Source of the DNA: Chitinophaga pinensis
Lineage (GTDB): Bacteria; Bacteroidota; Bacteroidia; Chitinophagales; Chitinophagaceae
NCBI GenBank assembly: GCA_945874755.1
Contig: CAMCHR010000001.1
Coordinates: forward strand, 23,914 to 87,913
Length of the DNA stretch: 64,000 nt
Reading direction: 5' to 3'
Part shown: positions 9,942 to 20,717 of the stretch, in pieces
Position numbering within the stretch: the first letter of the stretch is position 1
Layout of the letters: every line of letters starts with the position of its first letter
The notes under the pieces: generated by a model
The model's database searches: none
The model's input: only the letters and a program-made list of their open reading frames with translations
What the model was told of the DNA's origin: nothing
Position numbers and translations under genes: made by a program

Positions 9942-11327
9942 TTAAAAATTAATTCCGCTGTGCAAATATAATCCTTTGTCCCCCAATTGATTGATACTAT
10001 ACTCCACATTTAACACTAAATCATAGATACTAATTATATCTACACCTATGCCAGCAGTTCTTAACAAACTATTAGCCAATGGATTCGACTTATTTTTTTC
10101 GGAACTATAAACATATCCTAGTTGACTAAATGCTTTAATCCAAAATGTATATTTAACAGATGGAAGGAACTTTTTAGTGAGCGGATTGATCAAAGTGTAG
10201 CTGCCAATTCTTTGATGGATTGCCGATTTGAATATGGTTGCCGCATTGCCATCCACTACATAATATTCTAAGCCATTCATTTGCATTAATCCATAACCCA
10301 TTAATTTTCGATCACTATAATTAGATTGTTGCATCGTTCTTCCAATCGTTAAAGATTCCGCAAAGATGAATCTATTGGGTGCGATACGATGAGCTACGAT
10401 CTGTCTAAATTGAATCGCGGATAAATTATTTTCTTTTGAAAATCTTTGAGCAAAAGCAATTTCAGTACTTGCTCCCTTGGTAGGATAGGCGTTGTAATCG
10501 AAACGAACTTTTGAATAAGACCAATTAATATCTAAATAAGAAAACGATTTTTTATGATTTGGTAATAAATTGGGTGCAATAGCAAAAGCTGAATCAGAAA
10601 TGGACTCATTGCCAATTCCAACTTGGAATGCATGTCTTTCAAATAAATTAGGACGATAGGTTACATTCACATTGGCTCGATATCCCTTACGAATGATATC
10701 CTCAGTTCTAAAAAACACCTGCTTATTCCCCAATGTTTTATAGTTAATTTCTTTTTGATTGAACTGTGCCAAACCTAAACCCATTCCATATTTCAATTGT
10801 TTATCTATAAAGGGCAATTGATATCGAAGGATTGCTTGATGCATATAGCCTGTAATATAGCCTATGGTTAACTTATCATTGTTTCCTGTGGCATTGGCTT
10901 GTCTGAAATTAATACCATAGTTCACGCGTTCTAAACTTCTGTTACTTTCGTTCCACCATTGATTGAAATTTCGATCTACCCATCTAAAATAAGGTATAGG
11001 AAAAAAATACCAACGTTCTTTTAATTGAATTTTAATTTTTACAGATGTGCTATCTAGTATTTCAGATGAAACATTGGTCTCTAAAAAAAGAGCCGTATTA
11101 AATAACTGCTGTTGCGAAACAATATTGAGTGAATCGAGATCGTCTTTTGACAATAGGTCTCCCACTTTATAAGGCAACTCTCTTTTTACAATATAATCTT
11201 TAGTTTTTTTATTCCCTGTAATTTCAATGGCGCTGATCTTAATTTGAGCATGAACTTGCGTATAACCAATTTGACCAATGAAAATAAAAAAAAGGAATAG
11301 GAATTTAGGGCTGGTAGATTTAAACAT
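9942..11327 (-). CDS. BamA/TamA-family outer membrane protein (single POTRA plus barrel)
   Basis: IKISAIEITGNKKTKDYIVKRELPYKVGDLL POTRA-like segment followed by a beta-barrel. Confidence 0.75.
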   Translation of the reverse strand: MFKSTSPKFLFLFFIFIGQIGYTQVHAQIKISAIEITGNKKTKDYIVKRELPYKVGDLLSKDDLDSLNIVSQQQLFNTALFLETNVSSEILDSTSVKIKIQLKERWYFFPIPYFRWVDRNFNQWWNESNRSLERVNYGINFRQANATGNNDKLTIGYITGYMHQAILRYQLPFIDKQLKYGMGLGLAQFNQKEINYKTLGNKQVFFRTEDIIRKGYRANVNVTYRPNLFERHAFQVGIGNESISDSAFAIAPNLLPNHKKSFSYLDINWSYSKVRFDYNAYPTKGASTEIAFAQRFSKENNLSAIQFRQIVAHRIAPNRFIFAESLTIGRTMQQSNYSDRKLMGYGLMQMNGLEYYVVDGNAATIFKSAIHQRIGSYTLINPLTKKFLPSVKYTFWIKAFSQLGYVYSSEKNKSNPLANSLLRTAGIGVDIISIYDLVLNVEYSINQLGDKGLYLHSGINF

Positions 11328-11979
11328 CTAAATAATTCATTAAATGATGGTAATGCGCTTCGATATCATTGTGCAAAGGTGTTTTACCAAAATATTGTAC
11401 TAGTTGATAATCGTAACGCTGGAAAGTGGCAATGATCGCCTGCGCCTCATCTTTATTGATTTTTAGCGTGATGATCATGGCACCATTTGTTTCGTCAAAA
11501 TAACTATTCAGTTGTAAAATTTGTGCGTTATTGGATTCTACCAATCTTGACATTTCGGCGAGTGAATATTGGTATGGTGCAACAGATAAAACGATAATAG
11601 CACCAGGCGAATCAACTCCTAAAAATTTAGCCAAGGCGTCATTTAAACTTTTTTGAGGAATCATTCCAATGCATTCTAGTTGCTCATTCAATACAGGCAA
11701 AATGCTCAACTGGTGTTTTGAAAATAAGTCTAACGCAGTTAAAAAATGTGCCTTATCTGCAATCATTATTTTTTTAAGCTGATTGGATAGAACCATTAAA
11801 GTAGCAGCTTCATCTGTATCCAATAAGTCTGCTTTTTGAACGAGGCCTAAAAAATAATCCTCTTTCACAACCGCTAATTCTTGCACATCAAAATCCTCCA
11901 TACACTGCAAAGCAAAACTCACCTTATCTTCTAAATGAAGCAGGGGAAACCCTTGTACAGTAGTGGTTGCAGCTAGCAT
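11320..11979 (-). CDS. CBS domain-containing protein
   Basis: Paired CBS-like repeats (LGLVQKADLLD; LSILPVLNEQLECIGMIPQKSL). Confidence 0.8.
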   Translation of the reverse strand: MLAATTTVQGFPLLHLEDKVSFALQCMEDFDVQELAVVKEDYFLGLVQKADLLDTDEAATLMVLSNQLKKIMIADKAHFLTALDLFSKHQLSILPVLNEQLECIGMIPQKSLNDALAKFLGVDSPGAIIVLSVAPYQYSLAEMSRLVESNNAQILQLNSYFDETNGAMIITLKINKDEAQAIIATFQRYDYQLVQYFGKTPLHNDIEAHYHHLMNYLDV

Positions 11980-11987
11980 AAGACTAA

Positions 11988-12746
11988 TTAAGCTTGCGCT
12001 TTTAAGAATTTTTCTAAAATTTCATTGAATGCATTAGGCACTTCCATCATTGGTGCGTGTCCGCATTGATCAATAAAAGCTAGTTCGCTATTGGGAATCA
12101 ATTTATGAAAATCTTCTGCTACAAATGGAGGCGTAACTTTATCATTTTTACCCCAAATTAAAAGTGTAGGCATTTTAATCTGGCCCAATTCTTCGCCTAA
12201 ATTATTACGAATGGCACTTTTTGCTAAAGCAATAATTTTGATCACTTTAATTCTACTATTGGTGATTTCAAAAACCTCGTCTACTAATTCCTTAGTGGCA
12301 ACAGCTGGATCATAAAAAGTTTCAGCAGTCTTTGCTCTTATGTATTCGTAATCTCCTCTTTTAGGATAAGAATCGCCCATGGCATTCTCAAACAAACCGC
12401 TACTTCCTGTTAAGGTCAATGTTTTAATTTTTTCTGGGTGGCTTAAGATATAGACCAACCCAACATGCCCACCTAAAGAATTACCTAATAAATGAATTTG
12501 ATCATAGCCCTTATGGTCAATGAATTGTTGTACATGTTTAGCCAATCCTTTTACAGTGGTATGCAAAAGATCAAGATCATATAATGGTAAAATGGGAACG
12601 ATTACTTTATGTGTATGTCTAAAATGTTCTATGAGGTCAGAGAAATTACTCAATGCGCCAAATAAACCATGCAAAAGCATAAGTGGCTGACCCACTCCTA
12701 CTTCTACATATTCAAATTTGCCCTCTTTGTGTATTTCGTATTCCAT
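11988..12746 (-). CDS. Alpha/beta hydrolase
   Basis: LLHGLFGALSNF oxyanion motif, LLGNSLGGHVGL nucleophile elbow, GHAPMMEVP. Confidence 0.93.
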   Translation of the reverse strand: MEYEIHKEGKFEYVEVGVGQPLMLLHGLFGALSNFSDLIEHFRHTHKVIVPILPLYDLDLLHTTVKGLAKHVQQFIDHKGYDQIHLLGNSLGGHVGLVYILSHPEKIKTLTLTGSSGLFENAMGDSYPKRGDYEYIRAKTAETFYDPAVATKELVDEVFEITNSRIKVIKIIALAKSAIRNNLGEELGQIKMPTLLIWGKNDKVTPPFVAEDFHKLIPNSELAFIDQCGHAPMMEVPNAFNEILEKFLKAQA

Positions 12747-12805
12747 AAAATTTTAACGATTAAGTCGTTGCTATAAAGATACTTATTTAAGATTAAACCA
12801 GCATA

Positions 12806-13333
12806 TTATGCCTTTTGTTGTATTTGATTGGAAAATTGTACCAATGTTTGTTTGATAAAAGGCAGCCATTCACTCAATTTAGCCATAAAATAGGGCCACC
12901 ATTTAGCTAAATAGCTATAACTCATAGACGCCTCCATGGTGGGTTTTTCGACGATCCCTAGTAAAGTCATAAAATAGATGAATGCGCTTAAAATTGTGCC
13001 ATAAATTAAAATATACAGCATCATGCCTAGTAGTTTATTTAACCAGCCTAGCATTAACCAATCAGCAGTTTGTTGCAAGAGCCCAGTCATCCATCTTAAG
13101 AGGAACATGACCCCTAGTAAAACAATCAAGAAAGCAATGAATGGTAGCCAATAAGAAGTGATCTTAGTATATATTTTTAATTGGCTGGCTACAAATCCCG
13201 CAAACTGAAAAGCAAGTACCACGCCAATCATTAAAGAGAAAAACGAAATAATGGCTTTGATCAAACCGTTTCGATATCCTTGTAATAAGGCTAAAATCAG
13301 GATTGTACCTGCTAATAAATCTAACCAGTTCAT
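12806..13333 (-). CDS. CvpA family membrane protein
   Basis: MNWLDLLAGTILILALLQGYRNGLIKAIISFFSLMIG, typical CvpA N-terminus. Confidence 0.9.
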   Translation of the reverse strand: MNWLDLLAGTILILALLQGYRNGLIKAIISFFSLMIGVVLAFQFAGFVASQLKIYTKITSYWLPFIAFLIVLLGVMFLLRWMTGLLQQTADWLMLGWLNKLLGMMLYILIYGTILSAFIYFMTLLGIVEKPTMEASMSYSYLAKWWPYFMAKLSEWLPFIKQTLVQFSNQIQQKA

Positions 13334-13785
13334 TAGTTCGTCAATGCATTTTTAGCAATCGCAGCAATGAGTTTACCATCTGCCTTTCCTGCTAATTGTT
13401 TAGATGCGACACCCATTACCTTTCCTAAATCTTGAGGACCAGCAGCACCCAATTCCTTCATAATAGCCTCTACAGCGACTTTCACAGCTTCCTCAGTCAT
13501 TTGAACTGGAAGAAATTTTTCTATCACTGCAATTTCTTCGGCTTCTTTATCTGCTAGATCAGCTCTATTTTGTTCTTGAAAAATGGTCAATGAGTCTTTA
13601 CGTTGCTTCACTAATTTTTGTAATAATTTCATTTCAGTGTCTTCTGAAATAGCACCGTTGGCACCTGGTTCAGTTTTTGCTTTAATGATTTCTGCTTTAA
13701 TAGCACGTAGCCCTCTTAACAATGCTTCATCTTTATTTTTCATTGCGTCTTTCATTAAAGACATCACTTCTAGTTCTAAACTCAT
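13333..13785 (-). CDS. GatB/YqeY domain-containing protein
   Basis: MKDAMKNKDEALLRGLRAIKAEI, IEKFLPVQMTEEAV, GKVMGVASKQLAGKADGKLI. Confidence 0.95.
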   Translation of the reverse strand: MSLELEVMSLMKDAMKNKDEALLRGLRAIKAEIIKAKTEPGANGAISEDTEMKLLQKLVKQRKDSLTIFQEQNRADLADKEAEEIAVIEKFLPVQMTEEAVKVAVEAIMKELGAAGPQDLGKVMGVASKQLAGKADGKLIAAIAKNALTN

Positions 13786-13815
13786 AAGATTAATATTTAT
13801 ATTTTTGATGCAAGA

Positions 13816-14163
13816 TTATTTTGCACCTTGTTCTATTTGACTTGCTCTAAATTGATTGTAAAATGTTTTTGCAAAAGTTTTAAAGGATGCTGCAAGTTCC
13901 TTGTCTTGTGTAGCTCTTAGGTAAGCGTCCCCCATACCCATCAGATTTTGATAAAAGAAGTCTGCCATCTCGTCTACCATCATGTCCTTTGTCCATAAAT
14001 CTATACGTAAAGCCGTTTTATCGGTTGGATCCCAAAAAGTCAACATCATTGCCCTTGCAGCCTGCGCTTCTTGTGCAGTACTATCGGTTGCTGACCAGTC
14101 TATGGATTGGGGTATTTTTTGTTCGTCTAATTGAATTTTTACCTGAATGGATGATTCGTGCAT
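13816..14163 (-). CDS. gldC: Gliding motility protein GldC-like
   Basis: IQVKIQLDEQKIPQSIDWSATDS...ALRIDLWTKDMMVDEMADFFYQ. Confidence 0.88.
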   Translation of the reverse strand: MHESSIQVKIQLDEQKIPQSIDWSATDSTAQEAQAARAMMLTFWDPTDKTALRIDLWTKDMMVDEMADFFYQNLMGMGDAYLRATQDKELAASFKTFAKTFYNQFRASQIEQGAK

Positions 14164-14180
14164 AACTTAAAATTATGCCA

Positions 14181-14188
14181 CAAAAATA
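14181..14188 (-). promoter_or_regulatory. Candidate -7 box (TATTTTTG) for gldC
   Basis: Exact TAnnTTTG on the minus strand 17 bp upstream of the gldC ATG. Confidence 0.4.
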
Positions 14189-14214
14189 CAATAATATTGG
14201 CGAATAAGACCAGC

Positions 14215-15267
14215 CTAGACCAAGTCCCTTGGCCACACTATGGTTGCTTTTTGTTGAAATTGGCTTATTTCAGTTTGAATGGCCTTTTGTATTTCAATAC
14301 CCTTGGCTGCACGATACATTTCGTCCTTATAATACAGTTTAAAATGATTCGCTAAAATGTCGGGTTGTTTAAAATCAAAATATTCCCCAGCCTCAGCCAT
14401 TTCGGTAGCAATAAAATTGGCAGCTGCTTGATCATGGTGCATTAAAAATGGAATTTGATAGCGCATAGAATAGGTCAAAAATTGAAAACGATGACTATTC
14501 ATGCTACTAAAAATAGTGAGGTAGGCTGCAGCAATCCATTCTAATTTAAATTTGGATACAGTTACCAATTCCACTGCATCTTTATATTTGTATCCTAGCA
14601 ATAGATTAGCAGCTTTGTCTTTCTCCGCATCTGTATCCATTACAAAAACGAGGGACATGGTACTGAGTTGCCATTTTTTAAAAACAGAAAAAGCTTTTAC
14701 AATCGGTAGGATATCTAGACTGCCTACAAATGCAAGCAGGTATTGGTTTCCATCGGTCAATGCGCTTCTCACAGGCGCCAATTGAGACCATTCAAAACTT
14801 GGCAAGGGTGCTTTTTCAATGTATAATCTTTCCACTCCTTGTCTATTTTGTGCATGCCATTCGTCCAATGCCAACACCTTTTTTGCCCTTTGCATTGTTT
14901 GATTAAAACGTTTTTTTTCAAGCCAAGACTGAACCCAACTTAAATGCCCAGTTAGATGTGGAATTGTCAATGGAATAAAATAAGAAGGCAGTTGCTTTGC
15001 CCATAAAGCCACTGGACCAAAATGAACTAGTGCAGATGCACTATGCTCTGCAATCAATTGTTTTGTAGCCTCAGGATGAATCCATTCAACCGTTATTTTT
15101 TCAGTAGGTTTTGGCAGTACTGAAACAAGATAGATCTTATGATGGATCTCTATACTATGCGCTGCTTCGGTCGCAATCATCCCCATTAAATCTAATAGGA
15201 TGGGCTCCAAAATAGGAAGATTCGGAACATAGACATCATCGAGCTGTATAAAAATGCGCATAGGCAA
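14215..15267 (-). CDS. Glycosyltransferase-like protein (GT4/GT-B type suspected)
   Basis: Overall GT-B-like pattern (HFGPVALWAKQLPSYFIPLTIPHLTGH; YLLAFVGSLDILPIVKAFSVFKKW); no strict motif. Confidence 0.5.
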   Translation of the reverse strand: MPMRIFIQLDDVYVPNLPILEPILLDLMGMIATEAAHSIEIHHKIYLVSVLPKPTEKITVEWIHPEATKQLIAEHSASALVHFGPVALWAKQLPSYFIPLTIPHLTGHLSWVQSWLEKKRFNQTMQRAKKVLALDEWHAQNRQGVERLYIEKAPLPSFEWSQLAPVRSALTDGNQYLLAFVGSLDILPIVKAFSVFKKWQLSTMSLVFVMDTDAEKDKAANLLLGYKYKDAVELVTVSKFKLEWIAAAYLTIFSSMNSHRFQFLTYSMRYQIPFLMHHDQAAANFIATEMAEAGEYFDFKQPDILANHFKLYYKDEMYRAAKGIEIQKAIQTEISQFQQKATIVWPRDLV

Positions 15268-15334
15268 AATTAATACATACTTAACAATTTATCCACCAAT
15301 CATTTGCAGTGGTTAGTTGAGCTTAATAGTACCC

Positions 15335-15342
15335 TACCTTTG
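15335..15342 (+). promoter_or_regulatory. Candidate -7 box (TACCTTTG) for the MerR gene
   Basis: Exact TAnnTTTG match; the G is 5 nt from the ATG at 15347. Confidence 0.45.
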
Positions 15343-15346
15343 GTCT

Positions 15347-16006
15347 ATGGCAGAACCGCTACAGCAATTGGATTTATTTGGTATGGAGGCTACAACTCCA
15401 GTGCATATTGCTGCGCCTAAACAAGCCAAAAGCATCAAGCAAAAAAAATCATTGCCGCATTACCGTAAGCCTTTTTACCAAAACGAATCCCTTACCGAAG
15501 TGGCCGTTTCAAATTTGAGTGAGCCTGATGCATCTAGTCTTGTAGCAACTGAGGATGCAGCTTTGCCATCTGTTTCAAGAACACCAATGAATTATGTCAA
15601 CAGAAACGTATTGCATAAAAGAGGTAGAATGGCATTTGCAGATATGGATCAAGCAATTGGTAAAATCCATGTGCCTGATGCAAGTACCTTAGCTAAAAAA
15701 TTATATTACCCTATTGGAGAAGTAGCAGGATGGTTTAATGTAAACACCTCATTGATTCGTTATTGGGAAAAAGAATTCAAACAACTACAGCCTCGAAAAA
15801 CAAGAAAAGGGGACCGTTTATTTCGTGCACAGGATATTGAATTTTTAAAACAGATTTATTATTTACTTAGAGAGAAGAAGTACTCTATAGATGGGGCAAA
15901 AACCTATTTAAAAAATAATAAAGAAAAAGCGAACAAAGACCTATCCTTATTGAATAATCTAAAAGAGATTAAAAATTTCTTACAGTCTTTGAAAGCGAGC
16001 CTATAA
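15347..16006 (+). CDS. MerR family transcriptional regulator
   Basis: YPIGEVAGWFNVNTSLIRYWEKEFKQLQPRKTRKGDRLFRAQDIEFLKQIYYLL. ATG at 15347 preferred over the TTG at 15317. Confidence 0.9.
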   Translation: MAEPLQQLDLFGMEATTPVHIAAPKQAKSIKQKKSLPHYRKPFYQNESLTEVAVSNLSEPDASSLVATEDAALPSVSRTPMNYVNRNVLHKRGRMAFADMDQAIGKIHVPDASTLAKKLYYPIGEVAGWFNVNTSLIRYWEKEFKQLQPRKTRKGDRLFRAQDIEFLKQIYYLLREKKYSIDGAKTYLKNNKEKANKDLSLLNNLKEIKNFLQSLKASL

Positions 16007-16044
16007 TTGCTCAGTGCTACCCTAATAATACTTTATTTAAAAGC

Positions 16045-17106
16045 CTACCCTTTTTCCGAAAAATGAATCTGATGTGTATTCGCATACTCTATGGCAGCAA
16101 GATTTAAACGTTCTCTCAAAATTTGAAATTCATCGATATCCATTTCCATATTCACTAAACATTCTACATGCAATGCATGGTATTGTTTTCCAGATTCAGC
16201 TATAAAAACTTGAAAACTATTCAGGTCTTTTTCAGACTTTAAAAATGTACGCATGTGATTGGCAAAATCAGCCAATGCTTGCGCAGAAGTGGTTACGCTT
16301 AACTGTAAATCCATATCAATTTTACGTTCAGACCTGAGTGAAATATTGTCCACTATAGAATCAACCATTTGTTTATTAGGAACGGAGATATAAGTTTTGT
16401 CTTGTGTACGAATACGCGTACTTCTTAGTCCAATTTTTTCGATCGTCCCTGTAAATCCACTCACTTTAACCAGATCTCCAACAGTGAATGGCTTATCAAA
16501 AAAGATGATAAAAGAGGCAATGATATTTTCTAGGCTTTCTCTGGTAGACAAAGCAATCGCAGCACCCACAATACTTAAGCTCGTAACAAGATTGCCAATA
16601 CTTTCGTTAAACACATACCTCAATACCAATAATATACCAATGATATAAATGATCACTTTAAAGAAATCTCTGAAAAATAAAACCAATTGATCGTCAGATA
16701 AATCTTTGGTTAACCTTGCTTTGTTCTCTAAAATAATAGAAATAAATTCTAGTGTTCTTAGACTCACCCTTATCAAGAGAACGACAAACATGAATTTAAT
16801 GCCTGAATCTAACAACTGCTGCAAACTCAACTTAAATAGCTTCACATCCCATGCTTCGGGGAACTTTAATTCATAGATCGCAATGATGGCAACCAAAAAT
16901 ATTAAGAACTGCTCGATAGGAACGAGTAAACGATGTACATGGTTTTTTCTTAAATCTGAATGATTCTTTTTGTCTACCCAAGTGTAAATCAAGCTTGCAA
17001 AAAAACGAGATACCAATCGCTTAAAAAGCAGTGTAACAAATATGATAGCAGCTACAAACAAATAACTTCGTATAGCATTGCTTAAAATCATTTGATCTAT
17101 ATTCAT
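16045..17106 (-). CDS. MscS-type mechanosensitive ion channel
   Basis: TM helices plus FIIFFDKPFTVGDLVKVSGFTGTIEKIGLRSTRIRTQDKTYISVPNKQM. Confidence 0.94.
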   Translation of the reverse strand: MNIDQMILSNAIRSYLFVAAIIFVTLLFKRLVSRFFASLIYTWVDKKNHSDLRKNHVHRLLVPIEQFLIFLVAIIAIYELKFPEAWDVKLFKLSLQQLLDSGIKFMFVVLLIRVSLRTLEFISIILENKARLTKDLSDDQLVLFFRDFFKVIIYIIGILLVLRYVFNESIGNLVTSLSIVGAAIALSTRESLENIIASFIIFFDKPFTVGDLVKVSGFTGTIEKIGLRSTRIRTQDKTYISVPNKQMVDSIVDNISLRSERKIDMDLQLSVTTSAQALADFANHMRTFLKSEKDLNSFQVFIAESGKQYHALHVECLVNMEMDIDEFQILRERLNLAAIEYANTHQIHFSEKG

Positions 17107-17110
17107 AGCA

Positions 17111-17875
17111 TTATTTTGTTGCTTCCCAGGTTAACAATTGTACATCTTTGCCGTCAAAAACAGCATAGGTGTTTAGTCGAATCCAATCCCCTAAATTAAT
17201 ATACCGACTTTTTTCATTGAGCCTTAAATCAATCGCATAGTGACGATGGCCAAATATAAAATAATCAACTGCCATTGTTTTGGCTTTTTCTTTGGTATAT
17301 AGAATGAGCCATTCTTTATCTTCTCCTAAAAATAATTCGTCTGTATTACCCGTTTTTGCACGGCTCTTTCGACTAAAATAATTCGCTAATTGGATACCTG
17401 CATCTGGATGTAGCCACCTGAACAGCCATTGACAAATAGGATTGGTGAATATTTTTTTTAACCGCTTATACCCATTATCTCCAGGGCCCAATCCATCTCC
17501 ATGTCCAATCAAAAACTGTTTATTTTGGATGGTAAATTGTTGCGGCTCAAAATATAATTTTGCATTCAATTCTTTTGATAAGTAATCCTGCATCCACAAA
17601 TCATGGTTCCCAGTAAAAATATGCAACTGAATCCCTTCGTCCGCCATTTGTGCAAGTGTACCTAAAATTCTAACAAATCCTTTTGGCACCACTGTTTTGT
17701 ATTCAAACCAAAAATCAAAAATATCCCCAACAATAAAAATAACACCCGCATCCTTACGCGCATCTTGTAAAAAGCGAACCAAGCGATCCTCTCTTTTTCT
17801 ACTTTCTACTTCATTAGGTGCGCCTAAATGAAAGTCGGAAAGAAAATAAACTTTTTTGCCTGTTGCTATTTCCAT
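17111..17875 (-). CDS. lpxH: UDP-2,3-diacylglucosamine diphosphatase
   Basis: YFLSDFHLGAP, FIVGDIFDFWFEY, FTGNHDLWM, GHGDGLGPGD, FGHRHYAIDL. Confidence 0.92.
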   Translation of the reverse strand: MEIATGKKVYFLSDFHLGAPNEVESRKREDRLVRFLQDARKDAGVIFIVGDIFDFWFEYKTVVPKGFVRILGTLAQMADEGIQLHIFTGNHDLWMQDYLSKELNAKLYFEPQQFTIQNKQFLIGHGDGLGPGDNGYKRLKKIFTNPICQWLFRWLHPDAGIQLANYFSRKSRAKTGNTDELFLGEDKEWLILYTKEKAKTMAVDYFIFGHRHYAIDLRLNEKSRYINLGDWIRLNTYAVFDGKDVQLLTWEATK

Positions 17876-17895
17876 GGAGTTTGTTTAAATTAAAA

Positions 17896-18540
17896 TTACA
17901 ACTCTAATGGGTTATCAATGAGAAAACAATATACTTCCTTAGGTCCATGCACGCCAACCACCAATGTCTTTTCAATATCGGCAGTTCTACTTGGTCCTGT
18001 AGCAAAACTAATCATAGAAGGGAATCCTTCTAGGTTGTCTTTGAATTTCACCAAGCTATCTGTCATATCATACACCAATTGGTCGGCATAGGCAATGCAA
18101 ATATGAATGGGCGCATACACACTAGCAGTTCTTCCGCTTGACTCTTTACTGCTTAATACGATGGTACCTGTTCTAGCGACTAAATGTGTGCACAATGTAA
18201 TGGCAGCATCACAATCCGCTAAGTCTTCTGTTGTCACGGGATCAAACTGTAAAGCACGCAACGAAGTCAGCCAAGCTGTTTCTTTTGAATAAATTTTATT
18301 CCAACCTTTTGTGATAATCAACGCATTCATTTGTTTGATTAATTCTTGCTCATCGGCACAATACACAAATTTGCCCAAGAGTTCAGTGAACTTTTGAGCA
18401 AATTCAATCGCCATTTCTTTTTCAGTTGGGATAAAAATAGGCGTGTCCGCCACTTGATCTGGAAAAGGAACAGGCACTGGATCTTTCAATGCCTGTTTGA
18501 TCTTTTGTAATATTTTTTGTCTTGCGCCTTGCGATTCCAT
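17896..18540 (-). CDS. LUD domain (LutC/YkgG) protein
   Basis: DAAITLCTHLVARTGTIVLSSKESSGR...ISFATGPSRTADIEKTLVVGVHGPKEVYCFL. Confidence 0.9.
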   Translation of the reverse strand: MESQGARQKILQKIKQALKDPVPVPFPDQVADTPIFIPTEKEMAIEFAQKFTELLGKFVYCADEQELIKQMNALIITKGWNKIYSKETAWLTSLRALQFDPVTTEDLADCDAAITLCTHLVARTGTIVLSSKESSGRTASVYAPIHICIAYADQLVYDMTDSLVKFKDNLEGFPSMISFATGPSRTADIEKTLVVGVHGPKEVYCFLIDNPLEL

Positions 18541-18547
18541 TTACAAC

Positions 18548-20650
18548 TTATTCGTGATTATCAGTTGCGTCTGCTGCATGAATGGTTGCATTTGCATTTT
18601 CAACCACATCATCAGAATCATCTGCAGGCGTTACAACAGTTGTTTCAGTTGGCGCAGATTGATTGTCTGCATCTGCAGTAACCGTAGTTTCCTCAAGGAT
18701 TTTCTTTTCCTCAAATGGACGATCGCCAATCAATTCCTCTACATCAGACTTATGTAATACCTCTCTAGTTAATAATGCTTGAGCTACTTTCTCTACTTCT
18801 TCTTTTTTAGATTGTAATAAATCTAAGGTTCTATGGTAAGCAGCATCAATCATCTTGCGCACTTCTTCGTCAATGATTTTTCCAGTCTCTTCACTAAATG
18901 GCTTTTGGAAAGTGTTTTCTTGTGATGGATCGTAGAAACTTACATTACCAATTTTTTCGTTCATACCATACGTCGTTACCATCGAGTAAGCCATCTTGGT
19001 AATTTGTTGTAAATCATTAGAAGCGCCTGTTGAAATACGACCAAAGAAAATTTGTTCAGCAGCACGACCACCTAAAGTCATACACATTTGATCGGTTAAT
19101 TGTTCAATGGTATATAAGTATTGTTCCTTAGGCGTATATTGGGCGTAACCTAATGCAGCAGTACCTCTTGGCACGATCGTTACTTTTAATAAAGGATATG
19201 CATGCTCTAAGAACCAACCACAAATTGCATGTCCTGCTTCGTGGTAAGCAATGACTTCTTTCTCTTCTTTAGAAATAATTTTATTTTTCTTTTCTAATCC
19301 ACCAATGACTCTGTCAATCGCATCTTGAAAATCTTTCATCTCAACACCCGTCTTTCCTTTACGTGCAGCAATTAACGCTGCTTCGTTACACACATTCGCA
19401 ATATCTGCACCAGCGAATCCTGGAGTTTGTTCTGCTAATTTATGTACGTCTAAACTTTCAGAAACTTTGATTGGACCTAAGTGTACTTTGAATATTTCTT
19501 CACGACCTTTTACATCCGGACGATCAATTGAAATCTGACGATCAAAACGTCCTGGTCTTAACAATGCAGAGTCCAATACATCTGGACGGTTCGTAGCAGC
19601 TAGGATAATAATTCCAGTGTCTCCACCAAATCCATCCATCTCTACCAATAATTGGTTCAATGTATTCTCACGCTCGTCATTGCTCATCATGGCATTTTTA
19701 CCACGTGCACGACCAATCGCATCAATCTCATCTATGAAAATAATACAAGGCGCTTTTTCACGCGCTTGTTTAAATAAATCACGCACTCTACTTGCACCCA
19801 CACCTACAAACATCTCCACAAAATCGGAACCACTTAAACTAAAGAAAGGCACTTGCGCTTCTCCCGCCATGGCTTTTGCCAACAATGTTTTACCTGTTCC
19901 TGGAGGGCCTATTAACAATGCTCCTTTTGGAATTTTACCTCCAAGGGCTGTGTATTTTTTTGGTTGTTTTAAGAAGTCCACAATCTCCATCACTTCTTCT
20001 TTGGCTTCTTCTAATCCAGCAACATCTGCAAAAGTAATATTCACTTTGGTGCCGCCTTTTTCAAATAAAGTCGCTTTTGATTTGCCTACATTAAAGATGC
20101 CACCAGGGCCACCGCTGCCACCTGCTCCACCACCCATTTTGCGCATCATAACCATCCAAATCACTACAATGATGACCATTGTAAATATCGTATTGGCGAT
20201 TGGACCAAACCACTCTCCTTCTTTAATCGTATTCTGTGGTACTTCTTGAATGCCTTTTTGCTCATAGAACTTTTGTAAACGCTCGTTGAAACTATTCCAA
20301 TCCGTTACACTAAATTCAAACAATGGTACCCCTTTTACTTTCGCTTTATCTAATTTCTTCTTAAACTTTTGCACGTAGTAGTCCTTCTGAATGCTATCTA
20401 CCTTAATATAAACACGAACGATTTCTTTGTTTTGAACAAGATCAATACGTTCCACATCACCACGCATCAACATCACTTGCTTGAACTCTTGTTCAGTGGT
20501 GGTAGTTAATTCGGGTGCCATTTGAAAAAATCGAGCCGAGAAAAGAGACAATGCAATTAGTCCATAGATCCAATAGATATTGAACTTGGGCATTTTAGGC
20601 CCCTCTCCCAAAGGCGAATTTTTCTTTTTATTATTTTTTGACTCTGACAT
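18548..20650 (-). CDS. ftsH: ATP-dependent zinc metalloprotease FtsH
   Basis: [21 protein letters not shown], second region of homology, [10 protein letters not shown] zinc site. Confidence 0.98.
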   Translation of the reverse strand: MSESKNNKKKNSPLGEGPKMPKFNIYWIYGLIALSLFSARFFQMAPELTTTTEQEFKQVMLMRGDVERIDLVQNKEIVRVYIKVDSIQKDYYVQKFKKKLDKAKVKGVPLFEFSVTDWNSFNERLQKFYEQKGIQEVPQNTIKEGEWFGPIANTIFTMVIIVVIWMVMMRKMGGGAGGSGGPGGIFNVGKSKATLFEKGGTKVNITFADVAGLEEAKEEVMEIVDFLKQPKKYTALGGKIPKGALLIGPPGTGKTLLAKAMAGEAQVPFFSLSGSDFVEMFVGVGASRVRDLFKQAREKAPCIIFIDEIDAIGRARGKNAMMSNDERENTLNQLLVEMDGFGGDTGIIILAATNRPDVLDSALLRPGRFDRQISIDRPDVKGREEIFKVHLGPIKVSESLDVHKLAEQTPGFAGADIANVCNEAALIAARKGKTGVEMKDFQDAIDRVIGGLEKKNKIISKEEKEVIAYHEAGHAICGWFLEHAYPLLKVTIVPRGTAALGYAQYTPKEQYLYTIEQLTDQMCMTLGGRAAEQIFFGRISTGASNDLQQITKMAYSMVTTYGMNEKIGNVSFYDPSQENTFQKPFSEETGKIIDEEVRKMIDAAYHRTLDLLQSKKEEVEKVAQALLTREVLHKSDVEELIGDRPFEEKKILEETTVTADADNQSAPTETTVVTPADDSDDVVENANATIHAADATDNHE

Positions 20651-20717
20651 AGTATTGTTGCTGTTACTGCTTTTTTATATAAACAAGTAGAAATGAATTT
20701 TGTTGACCTAGGCTCAA

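Noticed and set aside
19617-20249. 210-aa plus-strand ORF
   Set aside because: Fully antisense to ftsH; low-complexity translation mirrors codon bias of the real gene.
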